Origin: Methylomonas koyamae
Lineage (GTDB): Bacteria; Pseudomonadota; Gammaproteobacteria; Methylococcales; Methylomonadaceae
Direction of reading: 5' to 3'
Length of the DNA stretch: 64,000 nucleotides
Assembly: GCF_019669905.1 (NCBI RefSeq)
Contig: NZ_AP019777.1
Coordinates: forward strand, 3,286,001 to 3,350,000
In this document: piece after piece, positions 43,857 through 57,623 of the stretch
How positions within the stretch are numbered: position 1 is the stretch's first letter
Layout of the letters: each line of letters starts with the position of its first letter
The notes under the pieces: model-generated
The model's database searches: none
Told to the model about the DNA's origin: nothing
What the model saw: the letters and a program-made list of their open reading frames with translations, nothing else
Position numbers and translations under genes: made by a program

Positions 43857-44129
43857 ATGCCTATTTACGAATACCAATGCAACGCTTGCGGGCACGAACA
43901 CGAGGCCCTGCAAAAACTGGGTGCCGAGCCTTTGGTGGTTTGCCCGGCCTGTAACGAAGCCGAATTGAAAAAGAAAATTTCCGCGGCCGGATTCAGGTTG
44001 AAAGGCAGCGGCTGGTACGAAACCGATTTCAAAAGCGGCAACAAGAAAAACGTCGCCGGCGAGAGCAAGGCTCCGGAAAAATCGGGCGGCAACAGCGGTG
44101 GCTGCGGCGGTAGTTGCGCCTGCCATTAA
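43857..44129 (+). CDS. FmdB-family zinc ribbon protein
   Basis: A 90-residue protein. ATG 43857 follows 'ggagaag'. The zinc ribbon has two CxxC pairs (YQCNACGHEH and VVCPACNEAEL), with PIYEYQ at the start, typical of FmdB-type regulators. The C-terminus is Gly/Cys-rich (GGCGGSCACH), possibly another metal site. In many genomes this gene directly precedes aspS, as here (63 bases). The exact role is unknown; co-transcription with aspS is likely. Confidence 0.9.
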   Translation: MPIYEYQCNACGHEHEALQKLGAEPLVVCPACNEAELKKKISAAGFRLKGSGWYETDFKSGNKKNVAGESKAPEKSGGNSGGCGGSCACH

Positions 44130-44192
44130 ACTTGCCTGAAACCCCATAAATTCGTACCATCGCCAGCTTTTTGAAATATTCCGAGAGACATT

Positions 44193-45983
44193 ATGCGTAG
44201 CCACAAGTGTGGAGAATTGAACACCCAGCATCTGGGACAAACCGTGGCCCTGTGCGGCTGGGTGCACCGCCGCCGCGACCACGGCGGCGTGATTTTTATC
44301 GACTTGCGCGACCGCGCCGGACTGGTGCAAGTGGTGTTCGATCCCGATGCGGCCGAGAGTTTCGCGATTGCCGAGCACGTGCGTAGCGAATACGTGCTGC
44401 GTATCGAAGGCATCGTCCGCGACCGCCCGGAAGGCACGCATAATCCGAATATGTCGACCGGCCAAATCGAAGTTTTGGGCAAACATATCGAAGTGTTGAA
44501 CGAAGCCGAAACCCCACCGTTCCCGCTGGAAAGCGACATCGAAGTCAACGAGGAAACCCGTTTGCGCTTCCGCTATATCGATCTGCGCCGCACCGCGATG
44601 CAGCAAAAGATGAAAGTGCGCCGCGACGTGACTCGTCATTTGCGCCAATTTCTGGACGATCACGAGTTCTTCGAAATCGAAACCCCGTACCTGACCAAGG
44701 CCACTCCGGAAGGCGCTCGCGACTATATCGTCCCTAGCCGTACCCACCAGAATTCGTTCTTCGCCTTGCCGCAGTCGCCGCAGCTTTACAAACAGCTGCT
44801 GATGATCGCCGGCATGGACCGCTATTACCAAGTCGTGCGTTGCTTCCGCGACGAAGATTTGCGGGCCGACCGCCAACCGGAATTTACCCAGCTCGATATC
44901 GAGACCTCGTTCATGAACGAGCAGGAAATCATGGCGGTGATGGAAGAAATGATCCGCCGCCTGTTCAAGGACATCATCGACGTGGACTTGGGCGACCAAT
45001 TCCCGGTGATGAGTTACGCCGAAGCGATGCGCCGTTACGGCTCCGACCGCCCGGACCTGCGGATTCCGCTGGAATTGGTAGACATTGCCGAGGAAATGAA
45101 AGGCGTGGATTTCAAAGTCTTCTCCGGCCCCGCTAACGATCCAAACGGCCGCGTGGTGGCAATGAAATTGCCTGAAGGCGGCGACTTGAGCCGCAGCGTG
45201 ATCGACGAGCTCACCAAATTTGTCGGCATTTACGGCGCAAAAGGCTTGGCTTATATAAAAGTCAACGACTTGGCGGCCGGCGTCGAAGGCTTGCAATCGC
45301 CTATCGTCAAATTTGCCCCGGCCGATGTCTGGGCCAAAGTGATGGCGAAAGTCGGCGCGCAAAACGGCGACCTGATTTTCTTCGGTGCCGACAAAGCCGG
45401 CATCGTCAACGAAGCGATGGGCGCGTTGCGGGTTAAGCTCGGTTTGGACCGCAATCTGCTAACCGGACCTTGGAAACCGCTGTGGGTCGTCGATTTCCCG
45501 ATGTTTGCCTGGGACGAGAAAGCTCAACGCTACACCGCAATACACCACCCGTTCACCGCGCCAAGCTGCTCGGTCGAAGAACTGGTCGCTAACCCGGGCA
45601 GCGCGCTGTCGCGGGCTTACGATTTGGTCTTGAACGGCACCGAAGTCGGCGGCGGTTCGATCCGGATCAACCGCACCGCGATGCAACAAACCGTATTCGA
45701 CATTCTCGGCATCGGCCACGAAGAGGCCCGCGAAAAATTCGGTTTCCTGTTGGATGCCCTGAAATACGGCGCGCCGCCGCACGGCGGTATCGCCTTCGGT
45801 CTGGACCGCTTGGTGATGTTGATGACCGGCGCCGGTTCGATCCGCGACGTTATCGCCTTCCCCAAAACCCAAACTGCGGCCTGCCCGCTATTCAACGCGC
45901 CTGCCGTGGTCAGCGAAGAACAGCTCAAAGAATTGGGCATCCGTCTGCGCAAACCGGCTGGCAAAGAAGAAAAGCAAGACTAA
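44193..45983 (+). CDS. aspS: Aspartyl-tRNA synthetase
   Basis: A 596-residue class IIb synthetase. N-terminal OB anticodon-binding domain ([22 protein letters not shown]), class II motif 2 ([18 protein letters not shown]), the GAD insertion and motif 3 ([13 protein letters not shown]) are all present. The bacterial-type length fits. It could also charge tRNA-Asn if AsnS is absent; the window does not tell. A hairpin follows. Confidence 0.98.
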   Translation: MRSHKCGELNTQHLGQTVALCGWVHRRRDHGGVIFIDLRDRAGLVQVVFDPDAAESFAIAEHVRSEYVLRIEGIVRDRPEGTHNPNMSTGQIEVLGKHIEVLNEAETPPFPLESDIEVNEETRLRFRYIDLRRTAMQQKMKVRRDVTRHLRQFLDDHEFFEIETPYLTKATPEGARDYIVPSRTHQNSFFALPQSPQLYKQLLMIAGMDRYYQVVRCFRDEDLRADRQPEFTQLDIETSFMNEQEIMAVMEEMIRRLFKDIIDVDLGDQFPVMSYAEAMRRYGSDRPDLRIPLELVDIAEEMKGVDFKVFSGPANDPNGRVVAMKLPEGGDLSRSVIDELTKFVGIYGAKGLAYIKVNDLAAGVEGLQSPIVKFAPADVWAKVMAKVGAQNGDLIFFGADKAGIVNEAMGALRVKLGLDRNLLTGPWKPLWVVDFPMFAWDEKAQRYTAIHHPFTAPSCSVEELVANPGSALSRAYDLVLNGTEVGGGSIRINRTAMQQTVFDILGIGHEEAREKFGFLLDALKYGAPPHGGIAFGLDRLVMLMTGAGSIRDVIAFPKTQTAACPLFNAPAVVSEEQLKELGIRLRKPAGKEEKQD

Positions 45984-45996
45984 TCCGCCGCTCGGC

Positions 45997-46028
45997 AGCA
46001 GGCGAACCGTTAGAACGGTCCGCCTGCT
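45997..46028 (+). terminator. Hairpin after aspS
   Basis: A long stem with an internal one-base bulge pair (AGCAGGCG and ACCGTT arms) lies 13 bases after the aspS stop. No clear T-tract follows (CTCTACTTT), so it may be an RNA-stabilising hairpin or a weak terminator. Confidence 0.45.
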
Positions 46029-46101
46029 CTCTACTTTCTGTCCGGCCAAAACCCGCGACAAATTGCCTTGACACAAATCAATAAATATTGCCAAACAAAC
46101 A

Positions 46102-46129
46102 TTGACTTTTTCTACGATATTGATAAGTT
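46102..46129 (+). promoter_or_regulatory. Possible promoter of the small gene after aspS
   Basis: TTGACT at 46102 and TAAGTT at 46124, 16 bases apart, lie in an A/T-rich region about 100 bases before the ATG at 46228. A 7-base-pair hairpin (46155-46173, arms AGATCCG/CGGATCT) lies in the transcribed leader. Matches to consensus are partial. Confidence 0.35.
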
Positions 46130-46227
46130 AATCACGTTATTTTTGTTAAATAACAGATCCGAGTCGCGGATCTTTAAACTGACACAGGGATTAGCGTCCC
46201 CGGCTCCCGATTGCGGAGGAGGTTGGT

Positions 46228-46494
46228 ATGAACAAAATAACCCCCCATCTAATTCGCGATTTAAACGCCACACTTCCGGAAGGCACCGAATGCTATCTGT
46301 GCTCGGCGGTTAGACAAGCGCTCAGCAAATACCGTAAAGGGCGCGAACCGGCGGCTTACCTGAATAAGGAACAAGCGGTACCGATGCTTGCAACCCGTTT
46401 GGGCCGCGGCTTGAAACGCTTTTTCGTCCGGGACGTACAAGCTGCGCTCGACAGCATGGACAACCAAAAAAATCGCCTGAGCTGGCCCTTCTGA
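46228..46494 (+). CDS. Small unknown basic protein
   Basis: An 88-residue protein with a very strong ribosome binding site ('ggaggagg') before the ATG at 46228. It is basic in the middle (RQALSKYRKGREPAAYLNKE, RLGRGLKRFFVRDVQ) and has two Cys (ECYLCSAV) in a CxxC-like pair. I recognise no family. The gene has a likely own promoter, a leader hairpin and a strong terminator at its end, so it is a separate transcription unit expressed well. Confidence 0.72.
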   Translation: MNKITPHLIRDLNATLPEGTECYLCSAVRQALSKYRKGREPAAYLNKEQAVPMLATRLGRGLKRFFVRDVQAALDSMDNQKNRLSWPF

Positions 46495-46552
46495 CCTGGC
46501 ATTTGGCAATGATTGCCTTATCCTTATATTGATCCGGAACCCATGCCGAATA

Positions 46553-46580
46553 CCCCCTTCGCTAGAAGGGGGCGTTTTTT
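46553..46580 (+). terminator. Intrinsic terminator
   Basis: An 8-base-pair CCCCCTTC/GAAGGGGG stem with loop GCTA is followed by CG and TTTTTT. It ends the 88-residue gene's transcript and lies before the convergent epmA end. Confidence 0.85.
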
Positions 46581-46601
46581 CTCAACAAAGCCAGCCCAGC
46601 C

Positions 46602-47582
46602 TCAGGCATTCGCCAACGGAAATGCCAATACCTCGGCAATCGATTCGCTGCCGGTTGCCAACATCAATAACCTGTCCAAACCAAGCGCCACACCGCTACA
46701 GTCCGGCAGACCTGAAGCCAAGGCTTCCAGCAGATACCGGTCCTTGGCAACGGCAGGCAGGCCGTTTCGATCGCGGTACGCGATTTCGCGATCGAACCGC
46801 CGTTCCTGCTCGTCGGGATCGGCCAATTCGAAAAACCCGTTGCCCAGTTCCACGCCGTTTACAAAAACCTCGAAACGCTCGCTGACGCGCGGATCGTCGC
46901 TACGGTTCCTGGCCAAAGAAGACTGTATCGCCGGATAGCCGTAAACCAGATACAGCGTGCCTGCGGCCATCGCCGGCTGTACCCGGTGGCTGAAGATAAA
47001 ATCCAACCACAAGGCATGGTCGTTCCCGCACAACGCAATGGCTTCCGCTATGCCGTGGCCGGCAGCATAGGCGGCGTAAGTTTCGTGCTGGAATACCAAC
47101 GGATCCAGACCCACGCTGTCCAGGAATAGTTGCCGGTAGGAAATTTGTATTGCCGGCAATGGCAGGCCGTCCGCGGCCAATAAAGACCGTACCAGCTCGG
47201 CCACCTCGGCCATTAATTGCTGCAGATCGAAGCCGACTCTGTACCATTCCAGAATCGTAAATTCCGGATTATGGAAGCGGCCGGCTTCACCGTTGCGGAA
47301 GGCCTTGCAAATCTGGTAGATACTGCCGCTGCCGGCCGCCAGCAGTCGCTTCATCGCGAACTCGGGCGAGGTTTGCAAAAACAGGGTTTGCCGTGTCGGC
47401 GGAGCCAGGTAAACGCTGCTGAAAAAATTCAACTGCGGATCGGTGCCGGTAGTCCGGCATAACAGCGGAGTTTCGACTTCCAAAACTTGGCGCTGGTCGA
47501 AAAAGCGCCTGATAGCGGCGAGCATTTGCGCGCGCCGGCGCAAATGCTCGATAGTGCAAGCAGGCTGCCAAGCAGCAGCCAC
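46602..47582 (-). CDS. epmA: EF-P lysine ligase EpmA
   Basis: A 326-residue class II LysRS-like protein (also called GenX, PoxA or YjeA) that attaches beta-lysine to EF-P. Catalytic domain motifs: VLEVETPLL, FLQTSPEFAMKRLLA, FRNGEAGRFHNPEFTILEWYR and GLDRLLML. No anticodon-binding domain, as expected. The start is GTG at 47582, overlapping the efp stop (TAGTG). Coupled to efp. Confidence 0.95.
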   Translation of the reverse strand: MAAAWQPACTIEHLRRRAQMLAAIRRFFDQRQVLEVETPLLCRTTGTDPQLNFFSSVYLAPPTRQTLFLQTSPEFAMKRLLAAGSGSIYQICKAFRNGEAGRFHNPEFTILEWYRVGFDLQQLMAEVAELVRSLLAADGLPLPAIQISYRQLFLDSVGLDPLVFQHETYAAYAAGHGIAEAIALCGNDHALWLDFIFSHRVQPAMAAGTLYLVYGYPAIQSSLARNRSDDPRVSERFEVFVNGVELGNGFFELADPDEQERRFDREIAYRDRNGLPAVAKDRYLLEALASGLPDCSGVALGLDRLLMLATGSESIAEVLAFPLANA

Positions 47583-48151
47583 TATTCTTTGACGCGGGAG
47601 ACGTACTCGCCGGTACGGGTATCGACTTTGATCACTTCGCCGGTTTGCACGAACAGCGGCACCCGCACCACGGCGCCGGTTTCCAGCGTCGCCGGCTTGC
47701 CACCGCCACCGGAAGTATCGCCCTTTAAGCCCGGATCGGTTTCGGTAATCGCCAATTCGACGAAATTAGGCGGAGTCACGGATAGCGGCGAATCGTTCCA
47801 CAAGGTCATCGTGCAGATATCCTGCTCCTTCAACCATTTGATGGCTTCGGACACGGCGTTTTTGTCGGCTTGGTACTGTTCGAACGTGTCAGGCACCATG
47901 AAGTGCCAGAATTCGCCGTCGCTGTACAGATATTGCATTTCCTTATCGACGACGTCGGCACCCTCCACGGTATCGCCGGATTTGAAAGTGCGCTCGATTA
48001 CCCGGCCGGTTTTCAGATTGCGGATCTTGACCCGGTTGAAGGCTTGGCCTTTACCGGGCTTAACGAACTCGTTCTCGATAATCGCGCAAGGGTCGTTATC
48101 CAGCATGATCTTCAAACCGCCCTTGAACTCGTTGGTGCTAAAAGTCGCCAT
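47582..48151 (-). CDS. efp: Elongation factor P
   Basis: A 189-residue EF-P that helps ribosomes through proline stretches. The KOW-like N-domain has the modified Lys at position 34 in [10 protein letters not shown] domains follow ([13 protein letters not shown], then [19 protein letters not shown]). The start ATG at 48151 follows 'gagg' (an upstream TTG at 48169 is not used). Upstream and divergent is epmB. Confidence 0.98.
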   Translation of the reverse strand: MATFSTNEFKGGLKIMLDNDPCAIIENEFVKPGKGQAFNRVKIRNLKTGRVIERTFKSGDTVEGADVVDKEMQYLYSDGEFWHFMVPDTFEQYQADKNAVSEAIKWLKEQDICTMTLWNDSPLSVTPPNFVELAITETDPGLKGDTSGGGGKPATLETGAVVRVPLFVQTGEVIKVDTRTGEYVSRVKE

Positions 48152-48183
48152 TTTTTCCTCGTGAAACAAACAATAAGCCGACG

Positions 48184-48191
48184 ATTATAAT
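48184..48191. promoter_or_regulatory. Shared palindromic -10 box for efp and epmB
   Basis: ATTATAAT is its own reverse complement and contains TATAAT on both strands. It is 33 bases before efp on the minus strand and about 34 before epmB on the plus strand, so one box may serve two divergent promoters. No good -35 elements are visible. Confidence 0.4.
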
Positions 48192-48224
48192 GGATAAGAT
48201 TTTTATTCGGAAACCGGAGCGATT

Positions 48225-49211
48225 TTGAACACCCCGTCCGCCACATGGCAACAGGCGTTGGCCGATGCCTTCGACAGCGTTGCCGACTTGTGCGCCTATC
48301 TGCAACTTTCACCCGCCGATTTGAGTTTACCTCGCCAAGCCACTGCATTTCCGCTGCGGGTTCCGCGCGATTTTGCAGCGCGCATGCAAGCCGGTAACCC
48401 TAACGACCCGCTGCTACGCCAAGTGTTGCCGGATCTGGCCGAATTAAACGATTACCCCGGCTACACCGACGACCCGGTCGGCGATTTGCAAGCCGTGGCC
48501 CAAACCGGCGTTATCCACAAATACCACGGCCGGATTCTGCTGATCGCCACCGGCGCTTGCGCGGTGCACTGCCGCTACTGTTTTCGCAGAAACTTTCCTT
48601 ACGGCGAACTGCAATTGTCCGGCCAGAAAATCGACAGCGCGCTGGCTTACGTCGAGCAACGCCCGGACATCGGCGAAGTGATTCTGAGCGGCGGCGATCC
48701 GTTGCTGCTCAGCGACGCCAAACTCGAACGGCTTATGCGCCGCTTCGCCGAAATTGACCATATAAAGCGCATCCGAATCCATACCCGCACCCCGGTCGTG
48801 CTGCCGCAACGCATAACCGACGAGCTGTTGGCGGCATTTTCGGCGCTGCCGGCCCAGATCGTCATGGTTTTACACGTTAACCACGCCCAAGAACTCAGCG
48901 ATTCGGTTAAACGAATCTGCACAGAACTCAGACGTTGCGACGTCACGCTGTTAAACCAAAGCGTGTTGTTAAAGGAAATCAACGATGACGGCGAACGGCT
49001 ACGCGAGCTCAGCGAGAAATTATTCAGCTTTAATATACTGCCCTACTACCTGCATCTGCTGGACCGCGCCAGCGGCGTCGGCCATTTCGAAGTCAGCGAA
49101 GCGGAAGCGCGCAGTTTGCACCAATACCTGCAACGCCATTTGCCCGGCTATTTGGTCCCGAAGCTGGTCAAGGAACAAGCCGGAGCGGCCTTTAAAATCC
49201 CGATTTGCTAG
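48225..49211 (+). CDS. epmB: EF-P beta-lysylation protein EpmB
   Basis: A 328-residue radical-SAM lysine 2,3-aminomutase. The cluster motif CAVHCRYC is near residue 113; ILSGGDPLLLSD and the PLP region follow. It makes (R)-beta-lysine for EpmA to load onto EF-P. The start is TTG at 48225 with 'ggag' 5 bases upstream. Divergent from efp-epmA, so the modification pathway except the EpmC hydroxylase is in one place. Confidence 0.94.
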   Translation: MNTPSATWQQALADAFDSVADLCAYLQLSPADLSLPRQATAFPLRVPRDFAARMQAGNPNDPLLRQVLPDLAELNDYPGYTDDPVGDLQAVAQTGVIHKYHGRILLIATGACAVHCRYCFRRNFPYGELQLSGQKIDSALAYVEQRPDIGEVILSGGDPLLLSDAKLERLMRRFAEIDHIKRIRIHTRTPVVLPQRITDELLAAFSALPAQIVMVLHVNHAQELSDSVKRICTELRRCDVTLLNQSVLLKEINDDGERLRELSEKLFSFNILPYYLHLLDRASGVGHFEVSEAEARSLHQYLQRHLPGYLVPKLVKEQAGAAFKIPIC

Positions 49212-49309
49212 ACAGACCGGCAAAAATCGGCTGCGGCAAAATTCACATTTGCATGGCTGCAGTCTAAGATTTCCGTTTCGAGAACGGCTTACCCCCGACC
49301 CCACCCGCC

Positions 49310-53299
<3,990 letters not shown>

Positions 53300-53303
53300 A
53301 GAC

Positions 53304-54227
53304 ATGGAAAACCCGAAGGCCCATACCGTGCTGGCAGTGGATGACAGTCCGGAAAATTTGGATTTAATCAAAAACATATTGGAGCCTTACTACCACGTCA
53401 AAGTCGCCGTCAACAGCGAATTGGCGTTGCAAATTGCCGCCAGCCAGTTGCCGGATCTGATCCTGCTGGATATCGTGATGGACGGGACCGATGGCTACCA
53501 GACTTGCCTGCAACTCAAAGCGCAGGACAAGACCCGCAACATACCGATCATTTTTCTGACGGCCAAACATTCCGAAGAGGACGAAGTGCACGGCTTTCGC
53601 ATCGGCGGCAACGATTACATTACCAAGCCCTTCTCTCCATCCATCGTCTTGGCCCGGGTCAGAACCCAAATCCAACTGAAAACCAAATCCGATTTGCTGG
53701 AAAAATTGGCATCGCTGGACGGTTTGACCGAGATCCCCAACCGCCGCGCCTTCGATGCGGCCCTGGAACGGCAATGGAACCAATCCAAACGTACCGGCAT
53801 GCCGCTGTCGTTGATGATCGCCGATATCGATTCGTTCAAACAATACAACGACTTTTACGGCCACCCGATGGGCGACGAATGTTTGAAACGGGTCGCTGGT
53901 GCATTGCAAAGCATGACCCACCGCCCCGAAGATTTGGTGGCGCGGCTCGGCGGCGAGGAGTTCGCGATTTTGCTGCCCAATACCGACAGCATCGGCGCCA
54001 TGCTGCGGGCCGAACAATACCGCGAGGCCGTCGAGGCTTTGAAAATCCGCCACGTCAGCAACAACCCCACAGCATTCGTCACCATCTCCGCCGGGGTCGC
54101 CAGTTTACGGGCCCATGCCCACGACCAATACGCGATCTTGTTAAAAGCGGCAGACGATGCGTTATATCAAGCCAAAAATCAAGGCCGTAACCGGGTCTGC
54201 GCCAACAACCTGACAGAGATTCCGTGA
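53304..54227 (+). CDS. REC-GGDEF diguanylate cyclase response regulator
   Basis: A 307-residue protein. A receiver domain (residues 1-125; LDIVMDGTDGYQ phospho-acceptor area, TAKHSEEDEV, TKPFSPSIV) joins a GGDEF domain (LARLGGEEFAILLPN, with GGEEF intact). It makes cyclic di-GMP when phosphorylated. Four bases downstream of the hybrid kinase gene, so most likely its partner. Confidence 0.95.
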   Translation: MENPKAHTVLAVDDSPENLDLIKNILEPYYHVKVAVNSELALQIAASQLPDLILLDIVMDGTDGYQTCLQLKAQDKTRNIPIIFLTAKHSEEDEVHGFRIGGNDYITKPFSPSIVLARVRTQIQLKTKSDLLEKLASLDGLTEIPNRRAFDAALERQWNQSKRTGMPLSLMIADIDSFKQYNDFYGHPMGDECLKRVAGALQSMTHRPEDLVARLGGEEFAILLPNTDSIGAMLRAEQYREAVEALKIRHVSNNPTAFVTISAGVASLRAHAHDQYAILLKAADDALYQAKNQGRNRVCANNLTEIP

Positions 54228-54321
54228 CGGCCGCAGCGCACGCCGGCATCGAGAGTATCCGGGAAACCGGCTATAATCCAACTCCACATCCACCACCGAT
54301 CGGCGCCGCTTCGTTCCGCAT

Positions 54322-55047
54322 ATGCACGTTTATCTCGATTTCAACGCATCGTATCTTGCCGCATTCGTGATGGGCCTGCTCAGCAGCCTGCATTGCATCG
54401 GCATGTGCGGCTCCATCATCGGCACACTGACGTATAGCCTGAAACCCGAGCTGCGCAACGACAAGCGGCGTTTGTTCGAAATCGTACTGAATTACAACCT
54501 GGGGCGAATTTTCAGCTACGCGCTGGCCGGAGCCTTGGTCGGCGCCGTGCAAATATTCTTGAGCATGCCGTTCAGCCAAGGCCAAGCGCACCGGTTGTTG
54601 CAGATTTTATCCGCCGCCGTGATGGCCGGCGCCGGCCTGTACCTGGGCGGCTGGTTCCCGCGTTTTGCCTATATCGAAAAAATGGGCTCGCGTTTTTGGA
54701 AATGCATCGAACCCCTGGGCCGGCGCCTGATTCCGGTGCAGAACCGCACCCAGGCCTTACTGTTCGGCATGGTTTGGGGCTGGCTGCCGTGCGGCTTGAT
54801 CTACACGGCCTTGGCGTTGGCAGCGACCGCCCAAGGAATAGTCCACAGCGCAATGACCATGCTGGCCTTCGGGTTGGGGACTTTACCAGCCGTGATGGGA
54901 ATCGGTATAATGACTTCGTTTCTGACTCGGCTTTCCAGACTGCGCCAATTCAAGCATGCGGTCGGGGCCTTGTTTATCATTTTCGCATTATTGGCAGCCT
55001 TTCCTTGGCTAAACCCGATGCGCGTTGAACACATTATGACGTATTGA
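54322..55047 (+). CDS. TauE/SafE-like (UreH_2) membrane protein
   Basis: A 241-residue protein with six or more membrane segments. The motif SSLHCIGMCGSI and GWLPCGLIYTAL are typical for the UreH_2 group. Unlike the member at 6300-7145 it has no His/Met-rich N-terminus. Members of this group are often near cytochrome oxidase assembly genes. A TATAAT at 54272-54277 lies before the gene. Substrate unknown; metal or sulfur-type anions are possible. Confidence 0.82.
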   Translation: MHVYLDFNASYLAAFVMGLLSSLHCIGMCGSIIGTLTYSLKPELRNDKRRLFEIVLNYNLGRIFSYALAGALVGAVQIFLSMPFSQGQAHRLLQILSAAVMAGAGLYLGGWFPRFAYIEKMGSRFWKCIEPLGRRLIPVQNRTQALLFGMVWGWLPCGLIYTALALAATAQGIVHSAMTMLAFGLGTLPAVMGIGIMTSFLTRLSRLRQFKHAVGALFIIFALLAAFPWLNPMRVEHIMTY

Positions 55048-55059
55048 GAGGTTTTACAG

Positions 55060-56013
55060 GTGGATAACTTCAATTCTATTATTGGACAGTCTCCGGCCAT
55101 AGAAGCTTTAATCCGCAGCGCCCGTATCGTCGCGGCAACCGACGTTACCGTGTTGATTAAAGGCGAAACCGGCACCGGAAAAGAGGTGCTCGCCACGGCA
55201 ATCCAAAAGGACAGCCCGCGCGCCAATAAGCCTTTTATCACTTTGAATTGCGCCGCTCTGCCCGAGGGTTTGGTCGAGTCGGAGATTTTCGGCCATAAAA
55301 AAGGCGCATTTACCGGGGCGATTTCCGACAAGCAGGGTTTGTTCCAAGCCGCGGACGGCGGCACGCTGTTTCTGGACGAAATTAACTCGTTACCGATCAG
55401 TATCCAGTCCAAGCTGTTACGTTTTCTGGAATCCGGCGAATGCCTGCCGGTCGGCGGCACCAAACCTTACACCGTCAACGTGCGCGTCATCGCCGCATCC
55501 AACGCCGATTTGACCAAATTGATCGAAAACAGCGAATTTCGCCAAGACTTATATTTCCGCCTGAACGTGGTGCCGTTGGAAATCCCGTCCTTACATCAGC
55601 GTAGCGAGGACATCGAAGAACTAGCCAAGCATTTCTTCGCCCATTTCTCGGCAATGCATTCGTTGGAGCCGCCAACCTTTAGCAGACAAGCCTTAAAAGC
55701 GTTGCGCAACTACAAATGGCCGGGCAACGTGCGCGAACTACGCAACCTGTGCGAAAGGCTCAGCATCCTGCTGTCCGGCAAAGTCATCGAGACGGAAAAC
55801 CTGCCGCACGAATTTAGCCGCGGCACGGTGGCGCCTGGCCCCGAATTCACGCTGCCGGAATTGGGCCTGCAACTGGATGCACTGGAAGCCGATATGATTT
55901 TACAGGCGCTGACCAGAACCAAAGGCAACCGCAGCAAATCCGCCAGACTGCTAGGTATATCGCGCGATACGCTACTGTATCGGATTCAGAAACACGGCTT
56001 AGCCACCCACTAA
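55060..56013 (+). CDS. Sigma-54-dependent activator without sensor domain
   Basis: A 317-residue AAA+ protein. The start is GTG at 55060 with 'gagagg' upstream. Walker A GETGTGKEV, the sigma-54 contact motif GAFTGA, Walker B GGTLFLDEI and the arginine finger area are all present (residues about 5-235); a Fis-type HTH follows (LTRTKGNRSKSARLLGISRD). There is no N-terminal regulatory domain, so it resembles PspF-type activators controlled by other proteins. 12 bases after the UreH_2 gene, so they are co-transcribed. Confidence 0.92.
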   Translation: MDNFNSIIGQSPAIEALIRSARIVAATDVTVLIKGETGTGKEVLATAIQKDSPRANKPFITLNCAALPEGLVESEIFGHKKGAFTGAISDKQGLFQAADGGTLFLDEINSLPISIQSKLLRFLESGECLPVGGTKPYTVNVRVIAASNADLTKLIENSEFRQDLYFRLNVVPLEIPSLHQRSEDIEELAKHFFAHFSAMHSLEPPTFSRQALKALRNYKWPGNVRELRNLCERLSILLSGKVIETENLPHEFSRGTVAPGPEFTLPELGLQLDALEADMILQALTRTKGNRSKSARLLGISRDTLLYRIQKHGLATH

Positions 56014-56019
56014 CAGACC

Positions 56020-56046
56020 AAGGCCGCCAATTCCGCGGCCTTTTTT
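56020..56046 (+). terminator. Intrinsic terminator after the activator gene
   Basis: An 8-base-pair AAGGCCGC/GCGGCCTT stem is followed by a run of T. It ends the signalling operon before the convergent PP2C gene. Confidence 0.85.
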
Positions 56047-56093
56047 ATGCGAGGCAAAAACCGACCGAGGCTAATAATTTCCAATCGGCCGTT

Positions 56094-56834
56094 TTAACGT
56101 TTGCGCACCCATTGCACCGTGACGTTATCGCTTTTGCCCTGAGCCCGCAGCACGGCCATTTTCGCCATCTTCTGCAACTCCGGTTTGGCGCTGGCCGGTT
56201 GCGACAATTGCAACAATTCGGGCTCTTTGACAAACTCCCAAAAACCGTCGCTGCATAAGATGAAGGTCTCGCCGCTCGTTATCGGCGGACAACTGACTAT
56301 ATCGACAACCGGCGGATACAAGGCGTTAATACTCCGCGTCAATTTATGCTGGTCTGGATGGACGCCCATTTCCCATTCGCTGATCTTGCCTTCGTCGAAC
56401 AATTGCTGCGGCAGCGAATGGTCTTTGGTCCGCCACAATACCCGTTCGGCGTTCAGCCGGTAAATTCGCGAATCGCCGCAGTGTGCGGTGATGGCCTGCT
56501 CCGCGTCCAGATACAGTACCGCACAAGTCGTATGCGCATTCAGCGCGACCGGATCGCCGGCAAACAGCTCGCGCATCCCGGCCACGGCCTCGACAATCCA
56601 ATCCTGCACGGCCGGCACGCCGCGGCTTTGAATAGATGAGCGATACTTGTCCGCTAACGCAATCAAACAGCGGCAAAAATATTGCGAGGCTTTTTCCCCG
56701 CCATGATGTCCGCCCAAACCGTCTGCAACCACGAACAAGGCATATTCGTTACACACCCGATGCGCCATACAATCCTGATTGACCTCGCGATTACCGATCG
56801 AGGTCAATTGGTAAAACTCGAGTTCCGCCAGCAT
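56094..56834 (-). CDS. PP2C-type serine/threonine phosphatase
   Basis: A 246-residue PPM phosphatase. Metal and catalytic motifs NREVNQD, VVADGLGGHHGGEKAS, HCGDSRIYRL and LCSDGFWE are present. The start at ATG 56834 follows 'agggtg'; a GTG at 56837 is also possible. It immediately follows pdxJ on the same strand. Bacterial homologs reverse Ser/Thr phosphorylation, sometimes with type VI secretion or regulatory kinases; no kinase gene is nearby. Confidence 0.93.
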   Translation of the reverse strand: MLAELEFYQLTSIGNREVNQDCMAHRVCNEYALFVVADGLGGHHGGEKASQYFCRCLIALADKYRSSIQSRGVPAVQDWIVEAVAGMRELFAGDPVALNAHTTCAVLYLDAEQAITAHCGDSRIYRLNAERVLWRTKDHSLPQQLFDEGKISEWEMGVHPDQHKLTRSINALYPPVVDIVSCPPITSGETFILCSDGFWEFVKEPELLQLSQPASAKPELQKMAKMAVLRAQGKSDNVTVQWVRKR

Positions 56835-56838
56835 CACC

Positions 56839-57582
56839 CTAACCGTGCAAACGCGCCTCTCGCATCACCCGTTTCATATCCCTGACCGCCTGCTCCAGAC
56901 CGGAAAACAAAGCCTGAGCGATTAAGGCGTGGCCGATATTCAATTCGACGATCGCGTCGATCCGGCAAATGGCTTCGACGTTGTGCAGATTTAAACCGTG
57001 TCCGGCATTGACCTGTAAGCCGGCGGCGTGGGCATATGCCGCCGCATCGCGAATCCGCTGCAGCTCCCGTTCGCGCTCGCCCGGAGTTTCGGCATCGGCA
57101 TAGCGGCCGGTATGCAACTCGACCACCGGCGCACCGGCGGCCAGCGCCGCGTCGATTTGGCGCATATCGGGATCGATAAACAACGAGACTTCGATACCGG
57201 CCTCGGCTAACTGCCGACAAGCTTCAAACATCCTGCCGGCAGCGCCGGCAACATCCAGTCCGCCTTCGGTCGTTAATTCCTCGCGCCGCTCCGGCACCAG
57301 ACAGCACGCATGCGGCTGCACTGCGCAGGCGATGGCCAACATCGGCTCGGTGACCGCCATTTCCAGATTCAACCGGGTGTGCAACAACTCCTTCAACAAG
57401 CGAATATCCCGGTCCTGAATATGTCGCCTATCCTCGCGCAAATGAGCCGTGATGCCGTCGGCACCGGCCTGTTCGGCCAGTAAAGCGGCCTGCACCGGCT
57501 CCGGGTAACGAGTGCCTCTGGCTTGCCGCAGTGTTGCGACGTGATCGATATTGACGCCCAGCAATATAGGTTGTTTTGTCAT
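56839..57582 (-). CDS. pdxJ: Pyridoxine 5'-phosphate synthase
   Basis: A 247-residue TIM-barrel enzyme condensing 1-deoxyxylulose 5-phosphate and 3-amino-2-oxopropyl phosphate to pyridoxine phosphate. [16 protein letters not shown] at the N-terminus, the HLREDRRHI loop and the GHGLNLHN and [13 protein letters not shown] motifs are present. Follows recO, the usual order in Gammaproteobacteria. Confidence 0.98.
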   Translation of the reverse strand: MTKQPILLGVNIDHVATLRQARGTRYPEPVQAALLAEQAGADGITAHLREDRRHIQDRDIRLLKELLHTRLNLEMAVTEPMLAIACAVQPHACCLVPERREELTTEGGLDVAGAAGRMFEACRQLAEAGIEVSLFIDPDMRQIDAALAAGAPVVELHTGRYADAETPGERERELQRIRDAAAYAHAAGLQVNAGHGLNLHNVEAICRIDAIVELNIGHALIAQALFSGLEQAVRDMKRVMREARLHG

Positions 57583-57623
57583 GTACTCTTAGAACCGAAT
57601 AAAAATCCGGGAAAACTATAGCG

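Noticed and set aside
43731..45362. 543-codon open frame antisense to aspS
   Set aside because: It is opposite a clear aspS, starts in the pyrC-fmdB gap and has a composition typical of the reverse strand of a high-GC gene (many His, Gln, Phe, Asp).
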